From: Lysobacter daejeonensis GH1-9
GTDB lineage: Bacteria > Pseudomonadota > Gammaproteobacteria > Xanthomonadales > Xanthomonadaceae
Reading direction: 5' to 3'
Assembly: GCF_000768355.1 (NCBI RefSeq)
Contig: NZ_AVPU01000012.1
Span: forward strand, 1-64,000
DNA length: 64,000 nucleotides
The first letter of the stretch is position 1. Every line of letters begins with the position of its first letter. The notes beneath the pieces were generated by a model, which saw only the letters and a program-made list of their open reading frames with translations, had not been told where the DNA came from and made no database searches. Position numbers and translations under genes: made by a program. Below, piece by piece: positions 18,645 to 28,724 of this stretch.

Positions 18645-19475
18645 CTACTGCATGTGCCAGCCGTGGCTGATCACGAAGCTCTGCCCGGTCAACGCCGCGC
18701 TGGGGAATTCGGTGAGGAAACGCACGGTCTGCGCCACGTCTTCCACGGTGGTGAAGATGCCGTCCACCGTGCCACCCAGCATCACCCGGCTGACCACCTC
18801 CTCCTCGCTGATGCCCAGCTCACGCGCCTGCTCGGGGATCTGCTTGTCCACCAGCGGCGTACGCACGAAGCCCGGACACACCACGTGGGTGCGCACGCCA
18901 CGCTTGCCACCTTCCTTGGCCAGCGTGCGCGACAGGCCCAGCAGGCCGTGCTTGGCGGTCACGTAGGCCGACTTCAGCGGCGAGGCCAGGTGCGAATGCA
19001 CCGAGCCCATGTAGATGACCGTGCCGCCGCGCGGCTTGCCATCGGCACCCTCCGCGTACATGTACGGCAGCGCCGCCTTGGTGGTCAGGAACGCGCCATC
19101 GAGGTGGATGGCCAGCATCTTCTTCCAGTCGGCGTACGCGAACTGCTCGACCGGGTTGACGATCTGGATGCCGGCGTTGGACACCAGGATGTCGATGCCG
19201 CCGAACTGCGCGGCAACGCCGTTGATGCCGGCATTGACCGCGTCCTCGTCGGTGACGTCCATCGCCAGGCCCACCGCGTGCCCGCCCGCGGCGGTGATCT
19301 CCGCGGCCACGGCATCGGCGCCGGCCTGGTTGAGGTCGGCGATGGCGACGATGGTCCCGCCGCGTGCCAGTTCCTGGGCGATGGCCTTGCCGATGCCGCT
19401 GGCCGCGCCGGTGACGACCGCGACCTTGCCTTCAATCGAACTCTTTCCGCTCGAACCCGTTCCAGTCGAAACCAT
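18645..19475 (-). CDS. 3-Hydroxybutyrate dehydrogenase (SDR family)
   Basis: 276-residue short-chain dehydrogenase. The NAD-binding TGAASGIG is at residues 22-29, NAG at 100-102, and the catalytic set is S158, Y171 and K175. The C-terminal half has [18 protein letters not shown], typical of D-3-hydroxybutyrate dehydrogenases that interconvert hydroxybutyrate and acetoacetate. The start at 19475 has GAGGAG 5 nt before the ATG. No PHB synthase or ketone-body transferase lies nearby, so the specific substrate is a family inference. Monocistronic by context. Confidence 0.85.
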   Translation of the reverse strand: MVSTGTGSSGKSSIEGKVAVVTGAASGIGKAIAQELARGGTIVAIADLNQAGADAVAAEITAAGGHAVGLAMDVTDEDAVNAGINGVAAQFGGIDILVSNAGIQIVNPVEQFAYADWKKMLAIHLDGAFLTTKAALPYMYAEGADGKPRGGTVIYMGSVHSHLASPLKSAYVTAKHGLLGLSRTLAKEGGKRGVRTHVVCPGFVRTPLVDKQIPEQARELGISEEEVVSRVMLGGTVDGIFTTVEDVAQTVRFLTEFPSAALTGQSFVISHGWHMQ

Positions 19476-19676
19476 GGGGGACTCCTCGTGCCGTCCGCCG
19501 CGCGGCGGACCCGGTGATGACGTTGCGCCCACGGTGGCAGGCGCGTGTTACGCCAGTGTCTCGCGGGCAGAAGGCAGCGGCCATCGCCCGTTGGTACGTG
19601 GCGTCCCGGGCAAGCGCGCGGTAGCCCGGGGCGGTCGCGGCCGCTGCCCGGCGACCGCGTGCTCCGGAGCGTCTGC

Positions 19677-20213
19677 TCAACCGGCCTTCTGCGCGTGCAG
19701 GCGCAGCTTCTCCGCCTTCTCCGCTTCCTGGCGCTCTTTCTTCTTCTCGGACTTGGGCTGCAGCATGGTGCCCGTGCACGCCGGCGAGCCGCAGCGGCAG
19801 GCCCAGATCTCCTTCAGCCGCTTGGTGTGCTTCTCGGCCAGGGTGATGCCGTAGTTGTAGGACAGCTCCTCGCCCTTGGCGATGTCGCGCACGGCCTCGA
19901 TGAACACCCGGTCCTTGCGCGGGTCGCCACCTTCGTCCTCTTCCAGCACCGCCTCGCAGTTGGGGTCGCAGCTGTGGTTGATCCACTTGGCCACGCCCCC
20001 CTCGTAATTGGCGTCGATCACGTATTCGTCGTTGAGCGTGAACAGGAAGGTGTGCCCGGAATCGGCGTCGCCGGTGTCGCCCGCATCCACCTCCTCGTGC
20101 GTGCGCCGACGCCCCTTGTACTCGACGACGCGTTCGCCCTTCTTGATGGCAGCGGTGGCAAACACCCCGTTGCCGTGGATGGCGGAACGGCGGGCGGCAA
20201 TCTTGCTCGGCAT
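19677..20213 (-). CDS. SET-domain protein-lysine methyltransferase-like protein
   Basis: 178-residue SET-domain protein. GNGVFA (14-19), the SAM/substrate motif INHSCDPNC (78-86) and the pseudo-knot ELSYNYG (116-122) are all present. A post-SET cysteine set, C139, C141 and C146 (with C86), could bind Zn. A charged helical tail (KSEKKKERQEAEKAEKL) ends the protein. Such compact SET proteins occur in bacteria including Chlamydia and xanthomonads, probably by old transfer from eukaryotes. The target could be a DNA-bound or ribosomal lysine; none is known here. The start 20213 gives an SET domain that begins at once; the longer frame to 20534 lies under the divergent gene. Confidence 0.85.
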   Translation of the reverse strand: MPSKIAARRSAIHGNGVFATAAIKKGERVVEYKGRRRTHEEVDAGDTGDADSGHTFLFTLNDEYVIDANYEGGVAKWINHSCDPNCEAVLEEDEGGDPRKDRVFIEAVRDIAKGEELSYNYGITLAEKHTKRLKEIWACRCGSPACTGTMLQPKSEKKKERQEAEKAEKLRLHAQKAG

Positions 20214-20301
20214 GGGCGGGTCCGGTCGGTGGTTGGGTTGATTCTCGCTTACCCACGGCGTTTGCCCAAGCCATACACTGCGACAAGCACACGGAGATCC
20301 C

Positions 20302-21318
20302 ATGGACGCACGCGCGCACTGGCAGGATGAAATGCAGTCGGCCTGGCTGTACCGGCAGTTGGCCCAGGCCGAACCCGAGGCGCGGATTGGCGCGCTGTTC
20401 ACCGAACTGGCGGGCGAGGCCGAGGCCCAGGCGAGCCAGTGGTGGCCCGAGGGAACCGCCGCGGACCTCCATCCGGAGGCACGCGCCCGCCTGGCCGCCG
20501 CGCTGGCGCGGCGCGTGGGGCCGCGCCGAATCAAGCCCCTTCTGGTCTCGTTGAAGGTGCGCGGACTGTCGGCCTACGGCGCGGCGCCGCCCGGCCACGC
20601 CATGCCCCAGAGCCTGGACGACGTGGGCCGCGGCCACCGGCAGTTTGGCGGCGGCAACCTGCGTGCAGCCGTGTTTGGCGTCAATGACGGCCTGGTGTCC
20701 AACGCCAGCCTGATCATGGGCATGGTTGGCGCGTCGGCCAGCACCAGCACGGTGCTGACCACCGGCATCGCCGGCCTGTTGGCGGGCGCGATGTCGATGG
20801 CCGCCGGCGAGTTCGTGTCGGTGCGTTCGCAGCGCGAGCTGTTCGAGCACCAGATCGCCCTGGAGCGCGATGAACTGGAGAAGTACCCCGAGGCCGAAGC
20901 CGAGGAGTTGGCCCTGATCTACCAGGCCCGCGGCGTGGCGCTGGACGAGGCGCGCGCGTTTGCAAAGCGGCTGGTTGCCGATCCCAAGCACGCGCTTGAT
21001 GTGCTGGCGCGCGAGGAGCTGGGCCTCAACCCGGATGAGTTGGGGTCGCCGACGGGCGCGGCCCTGTTTTCGTTCGGAGCGTTTACCGCGGGCGCGCTAG
21101 TGCCGCTGGTGCCGTTCTTCCTTGGCCTGCAGTTGCCGTCCGCCGCCTTCGTCGGGGCAGCGCTGGCTGCGGCCGGCCTGTTCGCCACCGGCGCGGCGAT
21201 GAGCCTGCTGTCGGGTCGAGGCCCTCTGGTCGGCGGACTGCGGATGCTCGGCATCGGCGGTGGCGCGGGTCTGCTCACCTACTTCATCGGCTCGCTGATG
21301 GGCGGGGTCATCGGCTGA
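20302..21318 (+). CDS. VIT1/CCC1-family Fe/Mn transporter with N-terminal ferritin-like segment
   Basis: 338-residue inner-membrane protein. Residues 1-95 resemble the ferritin-like segment fused to bacterial VIT proteins (DEMQSAWLYRQLAQAE), but the second half reads ELAGEAEAQASQWW, where an E-x-x-H metal pair is usual; the His position is Ala44. The transporter part starts at FGVNDGLVSN (125-134). It has hydrophobic segments at about 140-170 and then three toward the C-terminus, with a cytoplasmic acidic helical domain (about 175-250) between them. It likely exports Fe2+ or Mn2+. GGAG lies 5 nt upstream. It is divergent from the SET gene (88 nt apart), so the two may share control. Confidence 0.85.
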   Translation: MDARAHWQDEMQSAWLYRQLAQAEPEARIGALFTELAGEAEAQASQWWPEGTAADLHPEARARLAAALARRVGPRRIKPLLVSLKVRGLSAYGAAPPGHAMPQSLDDVGRGHRQFGGGNLRAAVFGVNDGLVSNASLIMGMVGASASTSTVLTTGIAGLLAGAMSMAAGEFVSVRSQRELFEHQIALERDELEKYPEAEAEELALIYQARGVALDEARAFAKRLVADPKHALDVLAREELGLNPDELGSPTGAALFSFGAFTAGALVPLVPFFLGLQLPSAAFVGAALAAAGLFATGAAMSLLSGRGPLVGGLRMLGIGGGAGLLTYFIGSLMGGVIG

Positions 21319-21394
21319 ACAACCGCTTCAGGTTGCGTGGCCGGTTGCCGGAGCGTGGCGCGTTGATGGGGTTCACCCTCCCAATCACGCGCAC

Positions 21395-21988
21395 ATGAAC
21401 AAGTCCGCTTTCCTTGCCACCGCCCTCGCAACCCTGGTCGTGTCCGGCTGTCAGCAGGCACCGTCCGCCGATGCTGCCCCGAGCACCCTGACCGCCGCTC
21501 CCAAGGCCCCCTCCGACGCCGAACTGGTCGCACGGGGCGAATACCTGATCCGCACCACCGGCTGTAACGACTGCCATACGCCCGATTACGGCCCCCGCCA
21601 GGGCGAGGTGCCCACGTCGGAGTGGCTGGTGGGTTCCCCGGTGGGCTTCAAGGGTCCATGGGGCACAACCTATGCCAGCAACCTGCGCCTGCGCCTGGCA
21701 GAGATGGACGAAACCCAGTGGTTGGACTTCAGCGCCAAGCTGAAGACCCGGCCGATCATGCCGGACTTCGCGGTGCGCGCGATGACCGCCGACGACCGCC
21801 GTGCCATCTACCGTTTCGTCCGCTCGCTGGGCCCGGGCGGCCAGCCAGCCCCGGCCTTCGTGCCGCCGGGCCAGCCCGCCCAGCCGCCATACTTTGAACT
21901 GGTGATGCCGACCCCGCCAGCGGGCGCACCGGCCCCCGCCGCCGCTTCGGCAGCGGACGCTGCGCCGAAGGCACCTGCCCAAGGTTGA
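21395..21988 (+). CDS. Cytochrome c family lipoprotein
   Basis: 197-residue class I-like cytochrome c anchored as a lipoprotein. The lipobox VVSGC puts the lipidated Cys at residue 19. The haem-binding CNDCH is at 57-61, and a likely axial methionine is in RPIMPDF near residue 126. The C-terminal 45 residues are Pro/Ala-rich and probably a flexible tail. It acts on the periplasmic side as an electron carrier or as a subunit of an unidentified dehydrogenase; no redox partner gene is adjacent. It begins 76 nt after the VIT gene and is followed by a GC-rich stem-loop, so it may be the second gene of that transcript. Confidence 0.82.
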   Translation: MNKSAFLATALATLVVSGCQQAPSADAAPSTLTAAPKAPSDAELVARGEYLIRTTGCNDCHTPDYGPRQGEVPTSEWLVGSPVGFKGPWGTTYASNLRLRLAEMDETQWLDFSAKLKTRPIMPDFAVRAMTADDRRAIYRFVRSLGPGGQPAPAFVPPGQPAQPPYFELVMPTPPAGAPAPAAASAADAAPKAPAQG

Positions 21989-22009
21989 CCCGACCCGCAA
22001 GGCCGCATT

Positions 22010-22041
22010 GGGCCGGCCGGGTGCATTCGCCCGACCGGCCC
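22010..22041 (+). terminator. Stem-loop after the cytochrome c gene
   Basis: GGGCCGGCCGGG (22010-22021) pairs with CCCGACCGGCCC (22030-22041) with one mismatch and an 8-base loop. It lies 21 nt past the stop. There is no T-run, so it is a structural candidate, not a classical intrinsic terminator. Confidence 0.4.
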
Positions 22042-22098
22042 AAGCTGAACCCCACGCGCTGAGGGCGACGCCCTTCGGGCAAGGCGCCGCTCCTGCGC

Positions 22099-22137
22099 TT
22101 GGCCCAGGAGCGGATAAACCGTACAATTCCGGTACGG
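22099..22137 (+). promoter_or_regulatory. suf operon promoter with overlapping palindromic operator
   Basis: TTGGCC (22099-22104) and TACAAT (22122-22127) are spaced 17 nt apart and fit a sigma-70 promoter. The palindrome CCGTAC (22119-22124) ... GTACGG (22132-22137) with a 7-nt spacer overlaps the -10 hexamer. It sits 21 nt upstream of the sufR start, as expected for autoregulation by the Rrf2-type SufR. Promoter and palindrome are seen; SufR as the binder is inferred. Confidence 0.65.
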
Positions 22138-22157
22138 ATTACTCCCTCCCCCCAGCC

Positions 22158-22616
22158 ATGCTCCGCGTCACCAAGCTCACCGACTACGCGACGGTCGTCC
22201 TGACCGTCCTCGCCGCCCAGTCCGATGCCGTGCTCAGCGCATCGGAGCTGGCCGAGCGCGCGGGCCTGGAGCCGCCCACCGTCAGCAAGCTGCTCAAGCC
22301 GCTGGCGCAGGCCGGACTGGTGGAAGGCTTCCGCGGCGCCAACGGCGGCTACCGCCTTGCCCACCCCGCCGACACGATCACCCTGTTCGCCATCGTCGAG
22401 GCCATGGAAGGACCCCTCGGCATGACCGAGTGCAGCGTCCACGAAGGCAACTGCGGCATCGAGCAGCAATGCGGCATCCGCGCCAACTGGCGGCGGATCA
22501 ACGATGTCGTGGCCGATGCGCTGCGCGCCGTGACCCTGGCCCAGATGCTGCAGCCGCCCCCGCCCCCCGACCCCCACGTTGCGAAGCGCATTGACCTGCG
22601 CCTCGCCTCCGCTTGA
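22158..22616 (+). CDS. sufR: SUF system Fe-S cluster assembly regulator (Rrf2 family)
   Basis: 152-residue Rrf2/IscR-type transcription factor. The N-terminal winged helix ([36 protein letters not shown]) is followed by [11 protein letters not shown]. Three cysteines, C92, C99 and C105 ([16 protein letters not shown]), are placed as cluster ligands. It senses Fe-S status and represses or activates the operon it leads. A palindrome overlapping the promoter -10 is the likely site. sufB begins 16 nt after its stop. The start at 22158 is the first Met of the winged-helix domain; the longer frame has no family similarity. Confidence 0.92.
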   Translation: MLRVTKLTDYATVVLTVLAAQSDAVLSASELAERAGLEPPTVSKLLKPLAQAGLVEGFRGANGGYRLAHPADTITLFAIVEAMEGPLGMTECSVHEGNCGIEQQCGIRANWRRINDVVADALRAVTLAQMLQPPPPPDPHVAKRIDLRLASA

Positions 22617-22632
22617 AACAGTAGGCAGCCCC

Positions 22633-24099
<1,467 letters not shown>

Positions 24100-24101
24100 C
24101 C

Positions 24102-24296
24102 ATGCCGATCATCCGCATTGAAATGGTCGAAGGCCGCGACACCGCGCAGAAGCGCGAACTGGCCGAGGTCTTCACCCGTGAGATGGCCCGCATCTGCGGC
24201 TGCAGTGAGTCCGCCATCCACATCGTATTCGACGACATCAAGAAGCAGGACTGGGCCATCGGCGGCCAGCTGCTCCACGACAAGGCCCAGGGTTGA
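24102..24296 (+). CDS. 4-Oxalocrotonate tautomerase-family protein inside the suf operon
   Basis: 64-residue 4-OT superfamily protein with the diagnostic N-terminal proline (MPIIRIEM), which acts as catalytic base after Met removal. The remainder (AQKRELAEVFTREMARI, AIHIVFDDIKKQDWAIGG) matches the beta-alpha-beta fold with the small-family IKKxDWAIGG ending. Relatives tautomerise 2-hydroxymuconate or have promiscuous dehalogenase or hydratase activity. It starts 2 nt after sufB and its stop lies 8 nt before the sufC ATG, so it must be co-translated with the Fe-S machinery. A role in cluster assembly is not known; it may be a passenger or a sulfur/redox helper. Confidence 0.85.
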   Translation: MPIIRIEMVEGRDTAQKRELAEVFTREMARICGCSESAIHIVFDDIKKQDWAIGGQLLHDKAQG

Positions 24297-24304
24297 ACAA
24301 CGCC

Positions 24305-25069
<765 letters not shown>

Positions 25070-25070
25070 C

Positions 25071-26396
25071 ATGAGCGCCCTGCTCGACTCCTTCGCCACC
25101 GCGTTCGACGCGCTGCCCGCGCGCGACGCCGCCGGCCTCGGCGAAAGCCGCCGGGCCGCATTGGATGCAGCGCTGCGTGATGGCCTGCCGCACGCGCGCG
25201 TGGAAGCGTGGAAGTACACCCCGCTGCGCTCGTTGGAGCGCCGCGCGTTCACGGCGCCCGCTGCCCTCGCCTCGTTCGATTCGACCCTGCTGGACGGCAT
25301 TCCCGCCCCACGCCTGGTCTTCGTCAACGGCCGCTTCGACGCTACGCACAGCGACGCCGCCGGCCTGCCGGGCAACGTGAGCCTGCAGCCGCTGTCGGCC
25401 GTGCTGTCGGGCGGCGATGCCCGTGAGTCCAATTTCCTCGCCCGCCGTTTCGACCGCGCTGACGAGGTATTTGCCCGCCTCAACGCGGCGCTCGCTGACG
25501 AGGGCGTGGTGTTGCGTGCGGAGGCCAACGCTCACGCTGATGCGCCAATCCACCTGGTTTTCATCGGCACCGCCTCGCACGACGGCACTGCGGCCACCGA
25601 TTCCGCCTCCAAGGCCGATCAGGCCTGGCACCTGCGCCACCTGATCGAACTGCGCGAAGGCGCGTCGCTGACCGTGGTCGAGCACGTGCTCGGCGACGGC
25701 GCCCACGCCCACCTCGCCAACAGCCTGACCCACGTGCACCTGGCCAAGGACGCCACGCTGCGCCATGCCCGCGTGCAGGACGAGGCTACCGGCGCCACGC
25801 TGCTGGCCCGCACCGACGCGGTGCTCGCCCGCGACGCCGACTACCAGCGCCTCGATCTCGAACTGGGTGCCGGCCTGTCGCGCCACGAACTCAACGTCGC
25901 CCTGCAGGGTGAATCCGCGAAGCTGCATGCCAACGGCGTGCTGCTGGCCAACGGCAAGCGCCACCTCGACACCCGCCTCGGCATCGACCACGTCGGCCGC
26001 GACAGCAGTTGCGAACTGACCTGGCGCGGCCTCGGCGCCGGCCGCTCGCGCGCGGTGTTCCACGGCGGCATCCTGATCCGCGAAGGCGCCGACGGCACCG
26101 CCGCCATGCTGTCCAACAAGAACCTGCTGCTCAGCGAGGGCGCGGAAATCGACACCCAGCCCGTGTTGGAAATCCACGCCGACGAGGTGCAGGCCGCTCA
26201 CGGTGCCACCGTCGGCCAGCTCGACCAGAACTCGCTCTTTTATCTGCGCTCGCGTGGCGTGCCGGCCGAGCAGGCACGCGCGCTGCTGACGGCCGCGTTC
26301 TGCCGCGAGACGCTGGCGGTGTTCGGCGACGCCCCGCTGCGCGAGTCACTGGCCGCGCGCCTGGACGCCGCACTGGTCCGGATGGAGGCCGCTTGA
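25071..26396 (+). CDS. sufD: Fe-S cluster assembly protein SufD
   Basis: 441-residue SufD, paralogue of SufB that pairs with it in the SufBCD scaffold. The C-terminal core is conserved (LDTRLGIDHVGRDSSCELTWRG, SRAVFHGGILIREGADGT, NKNLLLSEGAEIDTQPVLEI, HGATVGQLDQNSLFYLRSRG), while the N-terminal 200 residues are variable and Ala-rich as usual. The histidine expected for cluster chemistry is in ADEVQAAHGATVG. It is 1 nt after sufC, and sufS begins 2 nt after its stop. Confidence 0.95.
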   Translation: MSALLDSFATAFDALPARDAAGLGESRRAALDAALRDGLPHARVEAWKYTPLRSLERRAFTAPAALASFDSTLLDGIPAPRLVFVNGRFDATHSDAAGLPGNVSLQPLSAVLSGGDARESNFLARRFDRADEVFARLNAALADEGVVLRAEANAHADAPIHLVFIGTASHDGTAATDSASKADQAWHLRHLIELREGASLTVVEHVLGDGAHAHLANSLTHVHLAKDATLRHARVQDEATGATLLARTDAVLARDADYQRLDLELGAGLSRHELNVALQGESAKLHANGVLLANGKRHLDTRLGIDHVGRDSSCELTWRGLGAGRSRAVFHGGILIREGADGTAAMLSNKNLLLSEGAEIDTQPVLEIHADEVQAAHGATVGQLDQNSLFYLRSRGVPAEQARALLTAAFCRETLAVFGDAPLRESLAARLDAALVRMEAA

Positions 26397-26398
26397 GC

Positions 26399-27688
26399 AT
26401 GGGCACGCTGACCGCCCCCGCAGCGACCAGTCCACTGGCGATCCCCTCCGTGCATCCGGCCGTGTCCGGCGGCCACGTCGACTGGGCTCGCATCCGCGCC
26501 GACTTCCCGCTGCTGCAGCGCGAGGTGCACGGCAAGCCGCTGGTCTACCTCGACTCGGCCAACACCGGGCAGAAACCGGCGGCGGTGATCGACGCGGTGG
26601 ACGACTTCTACCGCCACCACAACGCCAACGTCAGCCGCGCGGTGCACGCATTGGGCAGCGAGGCCACCGAGGCCTACGAGGCCTCGCGCCGCAAGCTGGC
26701 GAAGTTCCTCAACGTGCGTCCCGACGAGCTGGTGCTGTGCAGCGGCACCACCTTCGCGATCAACCTGGTGGCGTACTCGTGGGCGCTGCCGCGGCTCAAG
26801 GCGGGCGACGCCATCGTGGTCAGCCGCATGGAACACCATGCCAACATCGTGCCGTGGCAACTGGTGGCCCAGCGCACCGGCGCCACGATCAAGGTCGCCG
26901 AGATCCACGACAACGGCGAGCTCGACCTCGACGCGCTGTACGCACAGCTCACCCCCGAGGTGAAGCTGTTGGCCGTCACCCATGTCTCCAACGTGCTCGG
27001 CACCGTCAACCCGGTGCGCGAGATCTGCTGCGAGGCCCGCAAGCGCGGCATCACCACCGTGGTCGACGGCTCACAGGCCGCGCCGCACCGCCCGCTGGAC
27101 GTCGCCAGCATCGGTTGCGACTTCTACGCCCTCACCGGCCACAAGATGGCCGGCCCCACCGGCACCGGTGCGCTGTGGGCGCGCAAGGAAACGCTGGACG
27201 CCATGCCGCCCTTCATCGGCGGCGGCGAAATGATCAAGGAAGTGCGCTTCGACGGCACCGTGTTCAACGACGCGCCGCACAAGTTCGAGGCCGGCACGCC
27301 CAACATCGCCGGTTTCATCGGCCTGGGCGCGGCGGTGGATTACCTGTCCTCGATCGGCATGGCCAACATCGAGGCGCGCGAGCAGACGCTGCTGGCCCAC
27401 GCCACCGAGGAACTGTCGAAGATCGACGGGCTGCGCATCTTCGGCTCCGCGCGCGAAAAGGCGGCGGTGATCAGCTTCCAGATCGCCGGGGCGCATTCCC
27501 ACGACCTGGCCACCCTGCTCGACCTGGAAGGCGTGGCGGTGCGTTCCGGCCAGCATTGCGCACACCCGCTGCTGCAGTTCTTCGGCGTTGCTGCCACCTG
27601 CCGTGCCTCGTTCGCGTTCTACAACACGCACCAGGAAGTGGATGCGCTGGTGGCCGCGATCCACAAGTCGCGCCGGCTGCTAGGCTGA
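26399..27688 (+). CDS. sufS: Cysteine desulfurase SufS
   Basis: 429-residue class V aminotransferase-fold, PLP-dependent enzyme that takes sulfur from cysteine as a persulfide for Fe-S assembly. The PLP lysine is K249 in LTGHKMAGP, and the persulfide cysteine C401 is in AATCRASF, with HCAHPLL before it, as in group II desulfurases. A 25-residue N-terminal extension precedes the usual start. No SufE or SufU partner gene follows, so the sulfur acceptor must be encoded elsewhere or replaced. It is 2 nt after sufD; the GNAT gene starts 59 nt downstream. Confidence 0.95.
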   Translation: MGTLTAPAATSPLAIPSVHPAVSGGHVDWARIRADFPLLQREVHGKPLVYLDSANTGQKPAAVIDAVDDFYRHHNANVSRAVHALGSEATEAYEASRRKLAKFLNVRPDELVLCSGTTFAINLVAYSWALPRLKAGDAIVVSRMEHHANIVPWQLVAQRTGATIKVAEIHDNGELDLDALYAQLTPEVKLLAVTHVSNVLGTVNPVREICCEARKRGITTVVDGSQAAPHRPLDVASIGCDFYALTGHKMAGPTGTGALWARKETLDAMPPFIGGGEMIKEVRFDGTVFNDAPHKFEAGTPNIAGFIGLGAAVDYLSSIGMANIEAREQTLLAHATEELSKIDGLRIFGSAREKAAVISFQIAGAHSHDLATLLDLEGVAVRSGQHCAHPLLQFFGVAATCRASFAFYNTHQEVDALVAAIHKSRRLLG

Positions 27689-27747
27689 CGCACGCAACTG
27701 CCATCACCACGTCCTTTGTTGCCACGCCCCTTGTCGCCACGCCCACG

Positions 27748-28383
27748 ATGACCGCCCACTCCATGCCAGAGCCCTCCCCGGCCCAGCGCGATGACGCCAC
27801 CAGCCAAGATACCGCGGGCGAGCGTGCTTCCGCTGCCGCGCAGACGCCTGCCGAAGTTGCCAGTGAACTGACGTACCGCGCGGCCACGCTGGCCGACGTC
27901 GATGCGCTCGTCGCCCTGGTCGAATCCGCCTACCGGGGCGACAGCAGCAAGCAGGGCTGGACCACAGAAGCTGACATGCTGGGCGGGCGTCGCACCGGCG
28001 CCGATGACGTCAGCGCCTGTGTCGAACGCGCCGACAGCCGGATCCTCATCGCCGAGCGGGATGGCAAGCTGCTGGGCTGCGCCCATATCGCCAACGAAGA
28101 AGGGGCCGGCTACTTCGGCATGTTCTCGGTCTCGCCCAACCTGCAGGGCGGTGGCGTCGGCAAGGCCCTGCTGGCCGAGGCCGAGCGCGTGGTCCGCGAC
28201 GAATGGCGCCTGCCGGCCATGCGCATGACCGTGATCGACATCCGCGACGAGCTGATCGCCTTTTATGAGCGCCGCGGCTACGTGCGCACCGGCATCAAGA
28301 AGCCGTTCCCGTACGGCGACGAACGCTTCGGCCAACCCAAGCGCGACGACCTGCGCTTCGAAGTACTGGAAAAAACCCTGTGA
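27748..28383 (+). CDS. GNAT-family N-acetyltransferase
   Basis: 211-residue GNAT acetyltransferase. A 45-residue low-complexity Ala/Thr/Ser N-terminus precedes the domain, which starts YRAATLADVDALVALVESAYRG. The acetyl-CoA loop is near SPNLQGGGVGKALL, and FYERRGYVRTG follows. Substrate unknown; many such proteins acetylate small amines or peptide N-termini. It overlaps the Rieske gene by 4 nt (GTGA), so both are translationally linked at the end of the suf operon. ATG 27748 was taken; ATG 27763 (MPEPSP) is also possible. Confidence 0.82.
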   Translation: MTAHSMPEPSPAQRDDATSQDTAGERASAAAQTPAEVASELTYRAATLADVDALVALVESAYRGDSSKQGWTTEADMLGGRRTGADDVSACVERADSRILIAERDGKLLGCAHIANEEGAGYFGMFSVSPNLQGGGVGKALLAEAERVVRDEWRLPAMRMTVIDIRDELIAFYERRGYVRTGIKKPFPYGDERFGQPKRDDLRFEVLEKTL

Positions 28384-28706
28384 GCGAGAACTGGACCTTC
28401 GTCTGCGCCACCGCGCAGCTGCTTCCCGGCGAATCCACCGTGGCGTGGGACGGCGACACTGCCATCCTGGTCGTCAACTACGACGGGGATTATTACGCGA
28501 TGGAGGACAAGTGCTCACACGAGGACTTCGAGCTGTCCGCGGGCAAGTTCGACGGTGACGAAGCCACCATCGAATGCGTGCTGCACGGCGCCAAGTTCGA
28601 CGTGCGCGACGGCCGCGCACTGTGTGCCCCCGCCTACGAACCGGTCGTCAAGTTCCCGGTCAAGGTGGACGACGTGGGCATCTGGACGCGCGACGACCGC
28701 GAGTGA
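28380..28706 (+). CDS. Rieske-type [2Fe-2S] ferredoxin
   Basis: 108-residue Rieske protein of the dioxygenase-ferredoxin type. The two ligand pairs are C45-S-H47 and C66-V-L-H69. It starts with GTG in the GTGA overlap with the GNAT gene. It is soluble and cytoplasmic, so an electron carrier. Being last in the suf operon it could be a client, an Fe-S status reporter, or an electron donor for assembly; this is inference. No oxygenase subunit is nearby. Confidence 0.9.
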   Translation: MSENWTFVCATAQLLPGESTVAWDGDTAILVVNYDGDYYAMEDKCSHEDFELSAGKFDGDEATIECVLHGAKFDVRDGRALCAPAYEPVVKFPVKVDDVGIWTRDDRE

Positions 28707-28724
28707 CCGCGCGCGCCCGACGCA

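Noticed and set aside
16402-18966. 854-codon plus-strand ORF opposite the DUF5916 gene
   Set aside because: Low-complexity His/Gln/Val/Arg composition and no signal or domain; the minus-strand protein has a signal peptide and CBM9-like domain.
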